Assembly: GCF_022347765.1 (NCBI RefSeq)
Contig: NZ_JAKRFZ010000003.1
Location: 124,001 to 188,000 of the forward strand
DNA from: Pseudoalteromonas sp. OOF1S-7
Lineage (GTDB): Bacteria; Pseudomonadota; Gammaproteobacteria; Enterobacterales; Alteromonadaceae
Reading direction: 5' to 3'
Length of the DNA: 64,000 bases
The number at the start of each line of letters is the position of its first letter. Position 1 is the first letter of the stretch. This document shows positions 26,601 through 33,864 of the stretch, piece by piece. The notes beneath the pieces were generated by a model that was given only the letters and a program-made list of their open reading frames with translations, ran no database searches and was not told where the DNA came from. A program made the position numbers and the translations under genes.

Positions 26601-26931
26601 CAATGTGATGGTACATGCCGAAAGTGAAAAAGAACAAATGATCGCAAATCTATGTCGGCAGGTACTGAACTTGTCGGAGATCTCTGTGACCGATAACTTC
26701 TTTGATCTTGGGGCCAATTCCTTGAAACTTTTCAGCCTGTTTAGCAAATTGCAAAACCATTATGGAGACTCTGTGACTCTGACTATGGTGGATCTATACA
26801 CCTATGGAACCGTCCGACAACTTGCCAGTTTTATTCAGGGTCAGGATGATCAGGATAAGATGAAAGATGAAGTGTCACAGCGAGCTGAAAATCGACGTCG
26901 TAGCAGACGCAGGAAAAACCTGATAAGCTAG
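20620..26931 (+). CDS. NRPS-2: degenerate C-A(Asp)-T-C-A(Ala)-T
   Basis: A 2103-aa protein with two modules. The N-terminal domain (about 10-430) has the length and general look of a C domain, but the position expected for HHxxxDG reads GSQLQLD, so it should not condense. A1 (445-930) gives specificity residues DSSKLGHVG, closest to the aspartate type. T1 has Ser987 (LGGDSI). C2 (1050-1490) has an intact HHAILDG at 1187. A2 (1505-1985) reads DLFNGALTY, close to alanine codes. T2 has an unusual LGANSL with Ser2034. A basic, Arg-rich tail (RRRSRRRKN) ends the protein. Given the preceding hydroxylase and the C domain ending NRPS-1, the first domain may be a hydroxylase-recruiting interface domain. 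No release domain is present. Confidence 0.93.
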   Translation: MDTSSHEGYALSPEQKFQWQQSQQFNRHSLLSVGATIEGQFQPVAFEQAIAELLAKFEILRCDYTESGQDGFPLQFIVDNAAATKITLPGFESPEKSLADFHQQLRHQTGHFYWSVQQTADADKSFIVFGGSQLQLDTRSLQLLIQDVVTRLNSQGCADHDEEVLHYIDLVDWFTEQTEEQDSSSQQLITVPQREKQPGCFLRNQLPQCDVSATTFALNEQHWERIRDISLTSEIAPEDVILSVWQLTLATVLDASTYSMTLVTDGRNYPELKDVIGPLARQVNYQAEIHNEQSFQAFCVETSHACAQLKTIQNYCDPLDCGFVLDRLNLGFQSLRLWDGSSTARSLKLTSGCVIKDMNQDVFLHCCSADSEMRLTLGVNQARTEKGLMDYLRFTFEQLMQHFLCAPEQLTADRHQFRTQYSKVLAARNFTGDTAITVKPTFHGQFEYQTSLTPDNIAVIGVDQQEYTFNDINRLANSLARRLVSNGVKPGDRVALFLGRSVETLVSILAVCKAGGCYVPVDVEYPEARIAYIFRDASIRQCLTTSHYVSRLASLSDAGIMVLPELSVMWDEAAENLALAVSAADPVYTIYTSGSTGEPKGVQVRHQNLMNYLNWITQLVTLTPDNITPFFATVSFDSTVSSLFPPLMTGNPVAVIAEGQELEALKHFLCADKQSGILKITASLMQLVLEQLPDGPLPAGPKYILLGGETLPKQLAEALRVRFPHSKIINHYGPTETTVGACFSDLTDTWPETELVPVGRPVSHGQVYILDDQQNLVAPTLEGEIVIAGKGVALGYLNRPEQTHAAFVSNTIDPKLSDKMYRTGDMGRQRLDGQIEFLGRKDQQIKLNGYRIELQEIEAAIQGFEGVMSGHVVVTQWQDGRQKLNAYVKTRTPDFDSVALRSHLNAVLPRFMVPSDYFQIAEVPLNHNGKLDRKALLALSDNPVSLDTQFEAAESASEIALVQIWEKLLNKSNIGVGHNFLALGGDSIKLIQMRVELKKLGYDVSLQQMLKSANLKALAATLDSQVASVTQSERLQPMQLVPAQDRSALPQTCENAYPLSRLQLGMLMHSQQNGLYIDVDNFKIAAPVDLEKLQSVVDDIVAAHPVLRTSFDLTSYSIPLQLVNKTVKVPVEYYDLSAESSTSQQALISELEHTIQQTGFDWRKPGLLRLAVIAISPTTFHLIISRHHAILDGFSSARLFAQIAELYSNGKHHFEDHDVLGYDAYIAQEVASLGSEHQIKYWCEKLSDATALRLDDTHRVQGQASTNLRQGVYEFELHRDLVCKIKHLAGQSSTNVKTVLLSAFIKMLGHFSGRQDVLTGLVTNGRPEVAGAENTLGLFLNNMPFRIDLVECSWRDLIQRVFNEEVETLPYRLLPLSEISANTAIELHCLFNFIKYDFYQALDNLNEFEVLSAKSLARNNIDLMLSCMHSANGEQLTCSFYHSQNHSLNYVKQLASVYQHVLTLMVNDQNQSHCKQVLLESADVSRIMALGKGAVTPLSEPTFIHGMFDVAARRYPQQLAVNTTQSQLSYAQLSRKVEQLARHLQHSGVQKGDRIGVYKTRDTDLIVTLLASLKVGACYVPLDPNYPEERIRYILSDAQPRVIVTEQQFVSRLGESKTPLLVLDEVVLEECVFSDVIVPDAHPDDLAYIIYTSGSTGAPKGVKISHKAATGLISWAADTFSPAQYRGMLAATSICFDLSVFEIFFPLTQGGTVHLVNDVLEFASLDAADNITFINTVPSAIERLLDAGVSLAHVQVAGLAGEPLSRTLVNKVYGAGVEHVYNLYGPSEYTTYTTFARIDKALDGPVPIGTAVANTELYVLDQAMNLVPAGVPGELFIAGRGISSGYFNKPELTCKSFISHTFATGETRTLYKTGDFVRYDENGMLEYLGRIDEQIKIRGFRIELGEIQAVVSQCPLVEQVVLTVTGEGADKQLLCYVRTCNENATEQAVKALVHSQLPKHLHPDFFIFVEAFVLTPNGKVDKQKLPAPVQKRSHNVMVHAESEKEQMIANLCRQVLNLSEISVTDNFFDLGANSLKLFSLFSKLQNHYGDSVTLTMVDLYTYGTVRQLASFIQGQDDQDKMKDEVSQRAENRRRSRRRKNLIS

Positions 26932-26979
26932 CCGGGATTTCTAGCCCATAACATTGATATTGTTAGCTAAAGGTAGGTA

Positions 26980-27681
26980 ATGAAAAGCATATTGAAGCTC
27001 GGCGGACTCGTTGCCTTCCTGACGGGCAGTTTGACCGCCTGGTATGAACACCAGGTGGTCTTGCTGTCGTTTTTAAAATACGGCAGTTATCAGGAAGTTT
27101 TACCAGGCTTTTATCTGCATGACAGTATTGATGACGCACAGCAAGAAAACTTTTTGCAGATCAAACAAGCCGCAGAGCACAGAGTACTGAAGCACTTCGA
27201 TACGCTAATGTCGGACGCTGTTATCTTTGTCTCAAATGACCCTTGGTTATTAGATATCGGCTTTAATCCTGCGGGTATGAGTCGCAGTTCACCGTTCACC
27301 CAATATATATTTATCGGCCCAAAGGGGCAGAATGTTGATGTCATGGCGCATGAACTGATGCATGCTGAAATGGCAGTACGCGTCGGTTATCTGGCTGACA
27401 GACATAGATTACCCATCTGGTTTAAGGAAGGTTTTGCATTGCAGGTGGATAAACGAAGCCCGTTTGTTGAACAACTTAATGTAACGCAGCAAGAAATAGA
27501 TGCAGTGCGACAGCTATACACCATAAGCCAGTTTCAAAACGCACCATCAGTAAAATTACGCAATTATCAATTGTCACAACTGGCGGTAGCCCAGCTTAAT
27601 CTGGACAACCTAGATGAAAAGCTTTTGGCAATTAAGCAAGGCAAATCATTTGAGTCAGTCTTTGTGAGGAATTCGTACTAA
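26980..27681 (+). CDS. Membrane-anchored HExxH putative metallopeptidase
   Basis: A 233-aa protein with an N-terminal hydrophobic segment (about 6-32, signal or anchor) that would place the rest outside the cytoplasm. A zinc-type HELMH motif is at residues 124-128, and a downstream Glu150 in IWFKEGFALQ has the spacing and WFxEG context typical of gluzincin peptidases. Ribosome binding site AGGTAGG precedes the ATG. It starts 48 bp after NRPS-2, is co-directional and is closed by the terminator at 27692-27730, so it is probably the last gene of the NRPS-1/2 operon. The substrate is unknown; maturation of the peptide, removal of a protecting group or immunity are possibilities. The peptidase fold is inferred from motifs only. 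Confidence 0.65.
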   Translation: MKSILKLGGLVAFLTGSLTAWYEHQVVLLSFLKYGSYQEVLPGFYLHDSIDDAQQENFLQIKQAAEHRVLKHFDTLMSDAVIFVSNDPWLLDIGFNPAGMSRSSPFTQYIFIGPKGQNVDVMAHELMHAEMAVRVGYLADRHRLPIWFKEGFALQVDKRSPFVEQLNVTQQEIDAVRQLYTISQFQNAPSVKLRNYQLSQLAVAQLNLDNLDEKLLAIKQGKSFESVFVRNSY

Positions 27682-27691
27682 TACTCATCAT

Positions 27692-27730
27692 AAAAAACCC
27701 TATCATGACTGGGCATTAATAGGGTTTTTT
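27692..27730. terminator. Bidirectional rho-independent terminator
   Basis: Stem AAAAAACCCTAT ... ATAGGGTTTTTT with a 15-base loop, between the convergent metallopeptidase (+) and FabG-like (-) genes. The A-run on one side and T-run on the other give a U-tract in both directions. Confidence 0.88.
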
Positions 27731-27773
27731 CGCGCGTTTACAGGGGAGTCCCTGCCTGGGGGCGTGAACACAA

Positions 27774-28511
27774 CTAAATTGTTAAACCGCCATCCACCGT
27801 GAAACTTTGCCCGGTGATATAACTGGCCTTTGATGATGCCAGAAAGAGCGCCAGTTCAGCAACGTCGTCAATTTCGCCGAGCCTTCTCAGGGGGATTTTC
27901 CTGCGAATACTTTTCTTCTCTGTATCAGGAATGCTGTCCAACATTTCTGTATTGATGTAGCCTGGTGCAATCGCATTTACCCGGATACCAAAGCGGCTGA
28001 GTTCGGCAGCCAGTGAGCGAGTCATACCTTCTAATCCCGCTTTCGTGGCGGAATAATTACACTGCCCGGCACTGGCATGGCTGCCTGATACCGAAGACAT
28101 ATTAATAATGACGCCTTCTCCAGCTTCAATCATACAGTTTACAAAGGCGCGAACCATAAAAAATGAGCCGTTCAGGTTGGCATTGATCACATCCAGCCAG
28201 TCGGAGGACGGCATCGACATGAGTAATCCATCCCTGGTGATACCTGCATTATTAATAATCGTTGCAGGCGCGCCTTTTTCGGCTATCAACTTTGCGGCAA
28301 ACGCATTGACCTGCTGTTCATCTGTACCATTACAGCGATATCCGCGTGCACTGTGGCCTGCAACTTCAAGCTCTTCTTGCAATTTACACGCGGGTTCGCT
28401 GGAATTCAGATAGGTAAAAACGACTTCATAACCTTGCTGGCAAAATGCTTTGACCAGGCCTTTACCTATACCTCGAGACCCTCCTGTTACCAGGACCCAT
28501 GGTGTTTTCAT
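27774..28511 (-). CDS. FabG-like 3-oxoacyl-ACP reductase (SDR)
   Basis: A 245-aa NADPH-dependent short-chain dehydrogenase, expected to reduce 3-ketoacyl-ACP to 3-hydroxyacyl-ACP. The nucleotide-binding motif TGGSRGIGKG is at residues 9-18, NNAG at 87-90, and the catalytic Ser140, Tyr153 and Lys157 are in place (YSATK). The C-terminus YITGQSFTVDGGLTI is typical of FabG. It is the last gene of the minus-strand operon that also encodes a KS, a MaoC dehydratase and an ACP, so it supplies the ketoreduction step of that dissociated acyl-chain pathway. No enoyl reductase is present in the operon, which favours an unsaturated chain. Confidence 0.92.
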   Translation of the reverse strand: MKTPWVLVTGGSRGIGKGLVKAFCQQGYEVVFTYLNSSEPACKLQEELEVAGHSARGYRCNGTDEQQVNAFAAKLIAEKGAPATIINNAGITRDGLLMSMPSSDWLDVINANLNGSFFMVRAFVNCMIEAGEGVIINMSSVSGSHASAGQCNYSATKAGLEGMTRSLAAELSRFGIRVNAIAPGYINTEMLDSIPDTEKKSIRRKIPLRRLGEIDDVAELALFLASSKASYITGQSFTVDGGLTI

Positions 28512-28602
28512 GATTATAGTTCCTCAATTTTTTTACAGTAAATATCGTGCAGTCATACTCTGTCAGCCTGATGCTGCACGTCTGTCACGGGGAGTTGCTT
28601 CC

Positions 28603-30246
28603 TCACCAAACTTTCTCTGTATCCTTCGATTCGGATGCCTGTACGGTCTGTTTGGAAATTAATCCATCCTGTAATTTTATCGTGTGCTCAGCTCTGTCGA
28701 AGTAGGCATCATCATGGGTAACGACAATGATGGTCTTACCAAGCTGCTTCATTTCAGGGATGATTTCTGTATAGAAAATTTCTTTAAATTCAGGGTCTTG
28801 TTCTGCTGCCCACTCATCGAATAGGTAGATAGGTCGATCTTCGATGAAGGTGGAAATCATTGCCAGACGTTTGCGCTGCCCTGTAGACAGTGCGGTAGTC
28901 GAAAAACGCCCATTGCTGATGCTGACTTTGTGGTCGAGACGAAACTTTTTAAGATAATGTCTGGCGAGTTCGGCTTTGTCCTCAGAGCATGCCTCTGGCA
29001 ACTCTTCGAAAACGTAGCCATCAGAAAAGATTGCCGAGAAATATTGTCTGTAATCCAATAGGTTGTCTTTATTGATCTCTGTAGAGTTAAACCTGATCTT
29101 GCCTTCTTCCGCCTGAAATAATCCCAGAATAAGCATGCCCAAGCTGGTTTTTCCTGAGCCGTTGCCACCGACAATGAATAAGATTTCTCCAGGTTTGATC
29201 TCCAACGAAATTGGCCCGACGGTAAAAGATTCGTCATTTGCATTGCTGTAGGTAAAGCTAATTTCTTGCAGCGCCAGTGACTTGAACTCCTTGCCAAAGG
29301 CATGTGATTTGGCAATGCTGGTGTCATTGGACAGTTTGTCGTCGATTTCTTTGATTTTGTTGAGGCTGACAGTGGCTTGCCTTATGCTGGGCATGGCAAA
29401 CAGTATCTCGCTGATGGGGCGTATAACATAAAGCATGACCAGTGTGGCTGCGATGGTTTCTTCTGCAGGAATATCGAAAAATAACGGGGCGATAAACAAG
29501 GTAGCGGCAATACTCTGATAAAACAAAATATTGCCCACATTATTGGTCCAAGTGTAACGTCCCATACTGTTGACATACAAACCAGCAAATTCTTTGGCAT
29601 GATGTCCTATATTGTCATTGATATAGGCATTGCTGCGGTGTTGGTTTAATTGTAACTCACGGCTGCCATCCACGAGCCCACGCAGGTAACGATAGAGATC
29701 ACCAAGCTTTTCACGTGCCATAGACAGTTCTTTCATTGGGCTTCTTTCTGCCACCAGGTAGCCGCCTACACAAATCACCATCGTAATGACAAAAATGACA
29801 AACACTTCTATGGAGATCCAGGCGGTGTACGCCATACAGGCCGTGAGCACAATAACGCTGCTTAACACGCCAGGGATGACCTGAAATGCGATGGCAAAGT
29901 TATCAATGTCTCTGGTTAAAATAACCATCAGGCCGTCTTTGCCTATTTCTTGCAGCTTTTTCGGAGACGTTGATAGTAATTTGTGTCCCAGCCTGAGACG
30001 CAATTGGATCATTTTATTTTGTGTAAGCTTAAGCAGCGCCACTTCCGACAAGGACTTGGTCAACACAAACAGCAGGCAAACCCCCAAGAACATGAACCCT
30101 AACTGGGATGCATCGCCATCACCCGTCACTGCTTTGCCAATGATAGCAACCAAAGACGCACCAGCAATACCCGATACAATTGAGGCGGCAGATATGGCGC
30201 TCAGTTTTGCAACTGAGTCTTTAAATAAATAGTTTAAAAGTCTCAT
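28603..30246 (-). CDS. SyrD/PvdE-like cyclic peptide ABC exporter
   Basis: A 547-aa half-size transporter with fused membrane and ATPase domains. Six transmembrane helices lie within about residues 15-290. The ATPase has Walker A GGNGSGKTS at 360-368, the signature LSTGQRKRLAM, Walker B IYLFDEW and an H-loop in VVTHDD. Length and the divergent LSTGQ signature match the SyrD/PvdE family that carries peptide siderophores and lipopeptides across the inner membrane. In pyoverdine systems PvdE works before periplasmic maturation, and a PvdRT-like tripartite pump exports the mature product. The pairing here with the HlyD/MacB-like genes and a periplasmic HExxH protein resembles that two-step logic, by analogy only. 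Confidence 0.9.
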   Translation of the reverse strand: MRLLNYLFKDSVAKLSAISAASIVSGIAGASLVAIIGKAVTGDGDASQLGFMFLGVCLLFVLTKSLSEVALLKLTQNKMIQLRLRLGHKLLSTSPKKLQEIGKDGLMVILTRDIDNFAIAFQVIPGVLSSVIVLTACMAYTAWISIEVFVIFVITMVICVGGYLVAERSPMKELSMAREKLGDLYRYLRGLVDGSRELQLNQHRSNAYINDNIGHHAKEFAGLYVNSMGRYTWTNNVGNILFYQSIAATLFIAPLFFDIPAEETIAATLVMLYVIRPISEILFAMPSIRQATVSLNKIKEIDDKLSNDTSIAKSHAFGKEFKSLALQEISFTYSNANDESFTVGPISLEIKPGEILFIVGGNGSGKTSLGMLILGLFQAEEGKIRFNSTEINKDNLLDYRQYFSAIFSDGYVFEELPEACSEDKAELARHYLKKFRLDHKVSISNGRFSTTALSTGQRKRLAMISTFIEDRPIYLFDEWAAEQDPEFKEIFYTEIIPEMKQLGKTIIVVTHDDAYFDRAEHTIKLQDGLISKQTVQASESKDTEKVW

Positions 30247-30300
30247 CAGAGATGCCTTTTGATTGTCCTTTAATGAACGTTAGAAATCTGGATTCTGGAT

Positions 30301-31836
30301 TCAATTTTGCGGTGCAGACTGCCATTTTTGCGCCATCATTTCGGCATAGACAAATGCGGCTTCATAGCCAGAGCCTGATGCCCATGCGCTCAAAAATTTC
30401 ACGTTTTTGTACGGGAAAAAATGATGGAAGTTATGCGCTGAGTTTTTTGTCTGAACTACCGCGCCATATCCGGAACCTTGTTCGTTATATGTATACCTGT
30501 AATATGTTCTCGGTGTGGCCAGCTCAGCATGTACTATATGCCCTTCAAGCGCCGGTTTGGCTTTGAGCAGTCTTGCCATCATCACCGACATTGCTCTTTG
30601 TTTTTTCCCTTTATAGTCTGGGTCTTTGCGGTCAGGCCAGTGTTCAACGCTATCCAATACATTGACGCACAACACGTTGCCACCGTCGGGATTCAAAGTG
30701 TGATAATTCGTGACTTCCATTGGGCCGGTATGCCAAAAAGCATTTTCATAATCCTGCTCAGGAGAAGTCTCATTCAGGGCACTGCGGGCGGCCATACACT
30801 GTTCCTGAGTGTGACTGAATATCATAGATTCACTGGACTCAACGCCCAGCGTCTGAGGTGGTTGCTTAGTTACAAGGTACAAGGTTGTGGTGGAGCGCGC
30901 TGGTTTTAAAACCGATAATCTCTCTTTGGCAGCTTCAAGTTCCGGAGCACTATCAAAGAGTTTATTCAATGCATGGTGGGGTGCGGCATTGACGTATACC
31001 TTCCTGGCAAAGAACGCTTCTTTTTTGGTTTCGACCTTAAAAAGAGCGTCTTCCAGTTTGGTGATCCGCAACACCTCGGCTTTAGTCTTAACCTGGCCGC
31101 CACTGTTGTTGATCCGCGCGACCAATACATCAGAAAGCTGTTGCGCAGATCCTTTGATGTAAGCATTACCCTGGCACAGGGTGGCATACACCACGTGTAA
31201 ATAATAAAGGTAACTCATATCTTCTGCAAAACCGCCGACATAGATGGTGGCCGCGGCTAAAATTTCTTTCAGCATACCGTCTTTAAAGCGGGCATCGAGT
31301 GCTTCTGCGACGGTTATGTCTTTCAGGTTGCGGTGTGCAAAACGTAAGTTCTTGATATCTACATCGTAGCTGCCGGTCATTATCTGATAGTGATAATACG
31401 CGTCTTTGCCATGAATCAGCAGCTCATCAAAGTATTGTTCAAGGCCTGCTTCTTCATCAGGGAAGTGGGCCAATAAGATCTCTTTGACCTTTTTATGATC
31501 ATTAGGCAATGAGAACTGCTTCTCGGGCAAGCACGTTTGAAAGTGGTCGGGATGTTCCACCATATCCAGCTCTTTTCCAAGATCCAGGTTCTCAAACAGT
31601 CGGCGAAAATTACCGCCGTCTGTCCGGGAGCCTGATATCTTGTGCATACTACAGTCAAAATACGCTTGTGCTCTGCGAGGGCGTGTAAACAGTGTGGCGT
31701 ACCCACCCGCCACACTGTGTTTTTCCAGCACGAGTATTTTTGCATGTGGATCTTTAGCGACCACTTGCGCACCAAATGCCAGGCTGGTGATGCCAGAGCC
31801 AACACAGATAGCATCCCAGATGTTGTCAGTCTTCAT
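30301..31836 (-). CDS. Carotenoid desaturase/isomerase-like FAD oxidoreductase
   Basis: A 511-aa flavoprotein of the phytoene desaturase/CrtISO/RetSat family. It has an FAD-binding CVGSGITSLAFGAQ motif near the N-terminus, a LEKHSVAGGYAT stretch and a C-terminal FAD segment (LSAWASGSGYEAAFVYAE). No carotenoid genes accompany it. Its start overlaps the stop of the diiron oxygenase gene by 11 bp, so the two are translationally coupled. Related enzymes in some type II polyketide clusters (cinnamoyl-lipid pathways) oxidise polyene acyl chains, so action on an ACP-bound acyl chain is the likely role. The exact reaction (dehydrogenation, isomerisation or aromatisation) cannot be read from the sequence. 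Confidence 0.82.
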   Translation of the reverse strand: MKTDNIWDAICVGSGITSLAFGAQVVAKDPHAKILVLEKHSVAGGYATLFTRPRRAQAYFDCSMHKISGSRTDGGNFRRLFENLDLGKELDMVEHPDHFQTCLPEKQFSLPNDHKKVKEILLAHFPDEEAGLEQYFDELLIHGKDAYYHYQIMTGSYDVDIKNLRFAHRNLKDITVAEALDARFKDGMLKEILAAATIYVGGFAEDMSYLYYLHVVYATLCQGNAYIKGSAQQLSDVLVARINNSGGQVKTKAEVLRITKLEDALFKVETKKEAFFARKVYVNAAPHHALNKLFDSAPELEAAKERLSVLKPARSTTTLYLVTKQPPQTLGVESSESMIFSHTQEQCMAARSALNETSPEQDYENAFWHTGPMEVTNYHTLNPDGGNVLCVNVLDSVEHWPDRKDPDYKGKKQRAMSVMMARLLKAKPALEGHIVHAELATPRTYYRYTYNEQGSGYGAVVQTKNSAHNFHHFFPYKNVKFLSAWASGSGYEAAFVYAEMMAQKWQSAPQN

Positions 31837-32725
31837 ACAGGCCTTGTTCTACAATCCAGCGGGTCAATGGCGCAAAGCGTTTTTCGTTCAGAGCCTGATT
31901 GCTCTGACTGTTGCGAATTGCTTCGTGTACTTCTTTATCATCCGGAGAAATCGGGAAGTCAAAAGAGGTATATCTGGCGATTTCCGGGTTATAAGAAAAT
32001 GCTGGCAGCAGACGCTTGATCATGGGTGAAACCATTTCAATGATAGCCTTGCGTTGTTCTGCAGAGGCATTCTTTATGTGTGACTCACACAGCCACTTAC
32101 CAAAAGAAATGTGTCTGGCTTCATCCACATGGTGCTCATAAAACATCTTTTTGGTCAGAGGTTCAATGTTGTCTCCCTGAGTGGAGTACAGCGCACCAAG
32201 TTCAGCCACCCATTCCAATATCAGGGTATAAAGTACACCCATGATAGGCGGCATGTCCGGTAATCTGCCCAACAGGTTCTTAATGGCAGCGTCACCGCTG
32301 TACATGGGCAACTCTGCCTTTTTCAGATAACGCTTAAACATCATCGTATGCACGATTTCTTCTTTCGAAAAAATCATCAGGTATTCAGTGATGTCTTTTG
32401 GGATCTCACTGCCATACTTGTTGATGTAACCCATGTAAAGTACAGGCAAGGTCTGTTCAAGGGTAATGAACATAGAGACATCTCGGGCTGTTTGCAGCCA
32501 CAACAGCTCACTTTTTTGTTGCTCGCTGAAGTTGTCGTAAAATGAAGTTCCGTACAACCAACAATGGGTTGGTTCTTTTGGAGCCACTGATTTATCTATG
32601 GTGTTTTCCCAGGGTAAGACATCTGCCAAGTTCATAGGTCGCCGGTGCGACGTGTCAATGAGCTTTGTTAATCCCCGTTGTCGTTGTGGCTCTACACCAA
32701 ACTTACCAAGTTCTGCTGAGTTCAT
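31826..32725 (-). CDS. AurF-like diiron oxygenase
   Basis: A 299-aa helical protein with a full set of putative diiron ligands: Glu90 (TLEQTL), Glu122/Glu123 and His126 (KEEIVH), Glu171/Glu175 (EWVAE), and His198/His199, Glu202 and His205 (HHVDEARH). This pattern matches the AurF/CmlI family of arylamine N-oxygenases and relatives that act on other substrates, some tethered to carrier proteins. It lies between the ACP gene (15 bp) and the desaturase-like flavoprotein gene (overlapping), so an ACP-bound acyl substrate is plausible. No aminobenzoate biosynthesis gene is visible, which weakens a nitro-forming role. Family is fairly secure; reaction unknown. Confidence 0.78.
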   Translation of the reverse strand: MNSAELGKFGVEPQRQRGLTKLIDTSHRRPMNLADVLPWENTIDKSVAPKEPTHCWLYGTSFYDNFSEQQKSELLWLQTARDVSMFITLEQTLPVLYMGYINKYGSEIPKDITEYLMIFSKEEIVHTMMFKRYLKKAELPMYSGDAAIKNLLGRLPDMPPIMGVLYTLILEWVAELGALYSTQGDNIEPLTKKMFYEHHVDEARHISFGKWLCESHIKNASAEQRKAIIEMVSPMIKRLLPAFSYNPEIARYTSFDFPISPDDKEVHEAIRNSQSNQALNEKRFAPLTRWIVEQGLYED

Positions 32726-32740
32726 AATTATGTGTCCGTA

Positions 32741-32992
32741 TTAGGCGAGTTCAGGCGACTTTTCCTTGTGTGTATCGATATACTCAGCAAAATCACCCAA
32801 CGTATTAATTTCACCCGATTCAAAGAGTTCTGCGTTGATGACCGAGCCGTAAGTCTTTTTGAGCACCACCTGAATTTCGATGTAATCCAGGCTTACCAGT
32901 CCCATCTCTTCAATTGTGGTGTCTGCATCCAGGTCAGTGTCTACGTCTACCAGTTCTTCAACAGTGTCAATTAACAATTCCAGTGTGTTCAT
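32741..32992 (-). CDS. Acyl carrier protein of the type II acyl-chain operon
   Basis: An 83-aa acidic carrier protein. The phosphopantetheine site is Ser34 in MGLVSLDYIE; the usual Asp before the Ser is replaced by Val, a variation known from some secondary-metabolism ACPs. It has a four-helix ACP pattern and correct length. It sits between the MaoC and diiron oxygenase genes and should hold the growing chain for the KS, FabG-like and MaoC enzymes and probably for the two oxidases. Ribosome binding site AGG lies a few bases before the ATG (complement). Confidence 0.9.
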   Translation of the reverse strand: MNTLELLIDTVEELVDVDTDLDADTTIEEMGLVSLDYIEIQVVLKKTYGSVINAELFESGEINTLGDFAEYIDTHKEKSPELA

Positions 32993-33024
32993 AATTTAGC
33001 CTTTTTCTATATTAGTTTTTAACT

Positions 33025-33837
33025 TCAGTTTTTGTTTAGTAAAATTAAGCCCATCTCAACAGCCATCAGCTCAGAATTACCTTGTTTAACCAGCACTTTC
33101 ACCAGACAAATTATTTTGTTTGATTCCACAATTAATTCCGGTTCTGGAATAAAGTACTCAACCTCACCAGTCACGCAGTCCGCCAGATCTTTGCCCTGCA
33201 GTAACGTGGCATTCATGAATACAGAGTGATTACCATGGACAACGATCAGGTTGTCTGGCACTTCACCAAAAGCGCTGGTGATTTGCTCTGCAATATGATT
33301 ACGCAATGGTTTAGCCTGCTTATTCATAAATTCAGAAAATACGATTGCGTCAAGTACGACCCAGCTGGCGAAGTTTTCACGGTAGTGGTGCTTAAAGCTC
33401 GAAAGCCGCTGTGACACGTTTATCTTGCCCGAAAGGACAGGTGTTGCATGCCATGCATCAGGCTTGCTAACGTCCCATTTTATACTGCCTTTGAAATAGT
33501 CTGCGCCCGACGCTTCACACTTACCTTTGTAGTTAAGCGATTGGCGTTTTCGTACCGGAGCCAGTAATAATTGTTTATTGTAAGGCAGTGGGTTGCAAAT
33601 CATTGCTTTGAATGCGTGCCAGGTTTCCTGCTCCGGGGGGCTGTGTTCAACTGGCTCAGTCAGATGTTGTTTTAAATGCAACATTGCCAGCATACCGTGA
33701 ACCACCAGGTTCTCGACACCGAGTCGCTGCGCCCAATCAAGATCAAAATGAATTGGGTTAAAATCACCGGAAAAATCCGCCCAATTTTTTACCTGATCTG
33801 AGCCAAATTCAAGGTGACAGCTTTGTATATCGTACAA
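33025..33837 (-). CDS. MaoC-like (R)-hydroxyacyl-ACP dehydratase
   Basis: A 270-aa hot-dog-fold protein. The hydratase/dehydratase motif is near the N-terminus (FSGDFNPIHFDLDWAQRLG, with the Asp-x4-His catalytic pair), followed by VVHGMLAM. The length suggests a second, motif-poor hot-dog half, as in double-domain MaoC proteins. It is expected to dehydrate 3-hydroxyacyl-ACP to trans-2-enoyl-ACP. The start is a TTG (complement of 33835-33837), with GGA about 8 bases upstream; no upstream ATG exists in frame. It lies 27 bp after the KS gene and 32 bp before the ACP gene. Confidence 0.82.
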   Translation of the reverse strand: MYDIQSCHLEFGSDQVKNWADFSGDFNPIHFDLDWAQRLGVENLVVHGMLAMLHLKQHLTEPVEHSPPEQETWHAFKAMICNPLPYNKQLLLAPVRKRQSLNYKGKCEASGADYFKGSIKWDVSKPDAWHATPVLSGKINVSQRLSSFKHHYRENFASWVVLDAIVFSEFMNKQAKPLRNHIAEQITSAFGEVPDNLIVVHGNHSVFMNATLLQGKDLADCVTGEVEYFIPEPELIVESNKIICLVKVLVKQGNSELMAVEMGLILLNKN

Positions 33838-33864
33838 AATGCAATTCCTGTTCTGTGCAAAATA

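Noticed and set aside
31826..32725. Arylamine N-oxygenase making a nitroaryl starter
   Set aside because: The family fits AurF, but no aminobenzoate synthesis or aryl-activating gene is visible; function left open.
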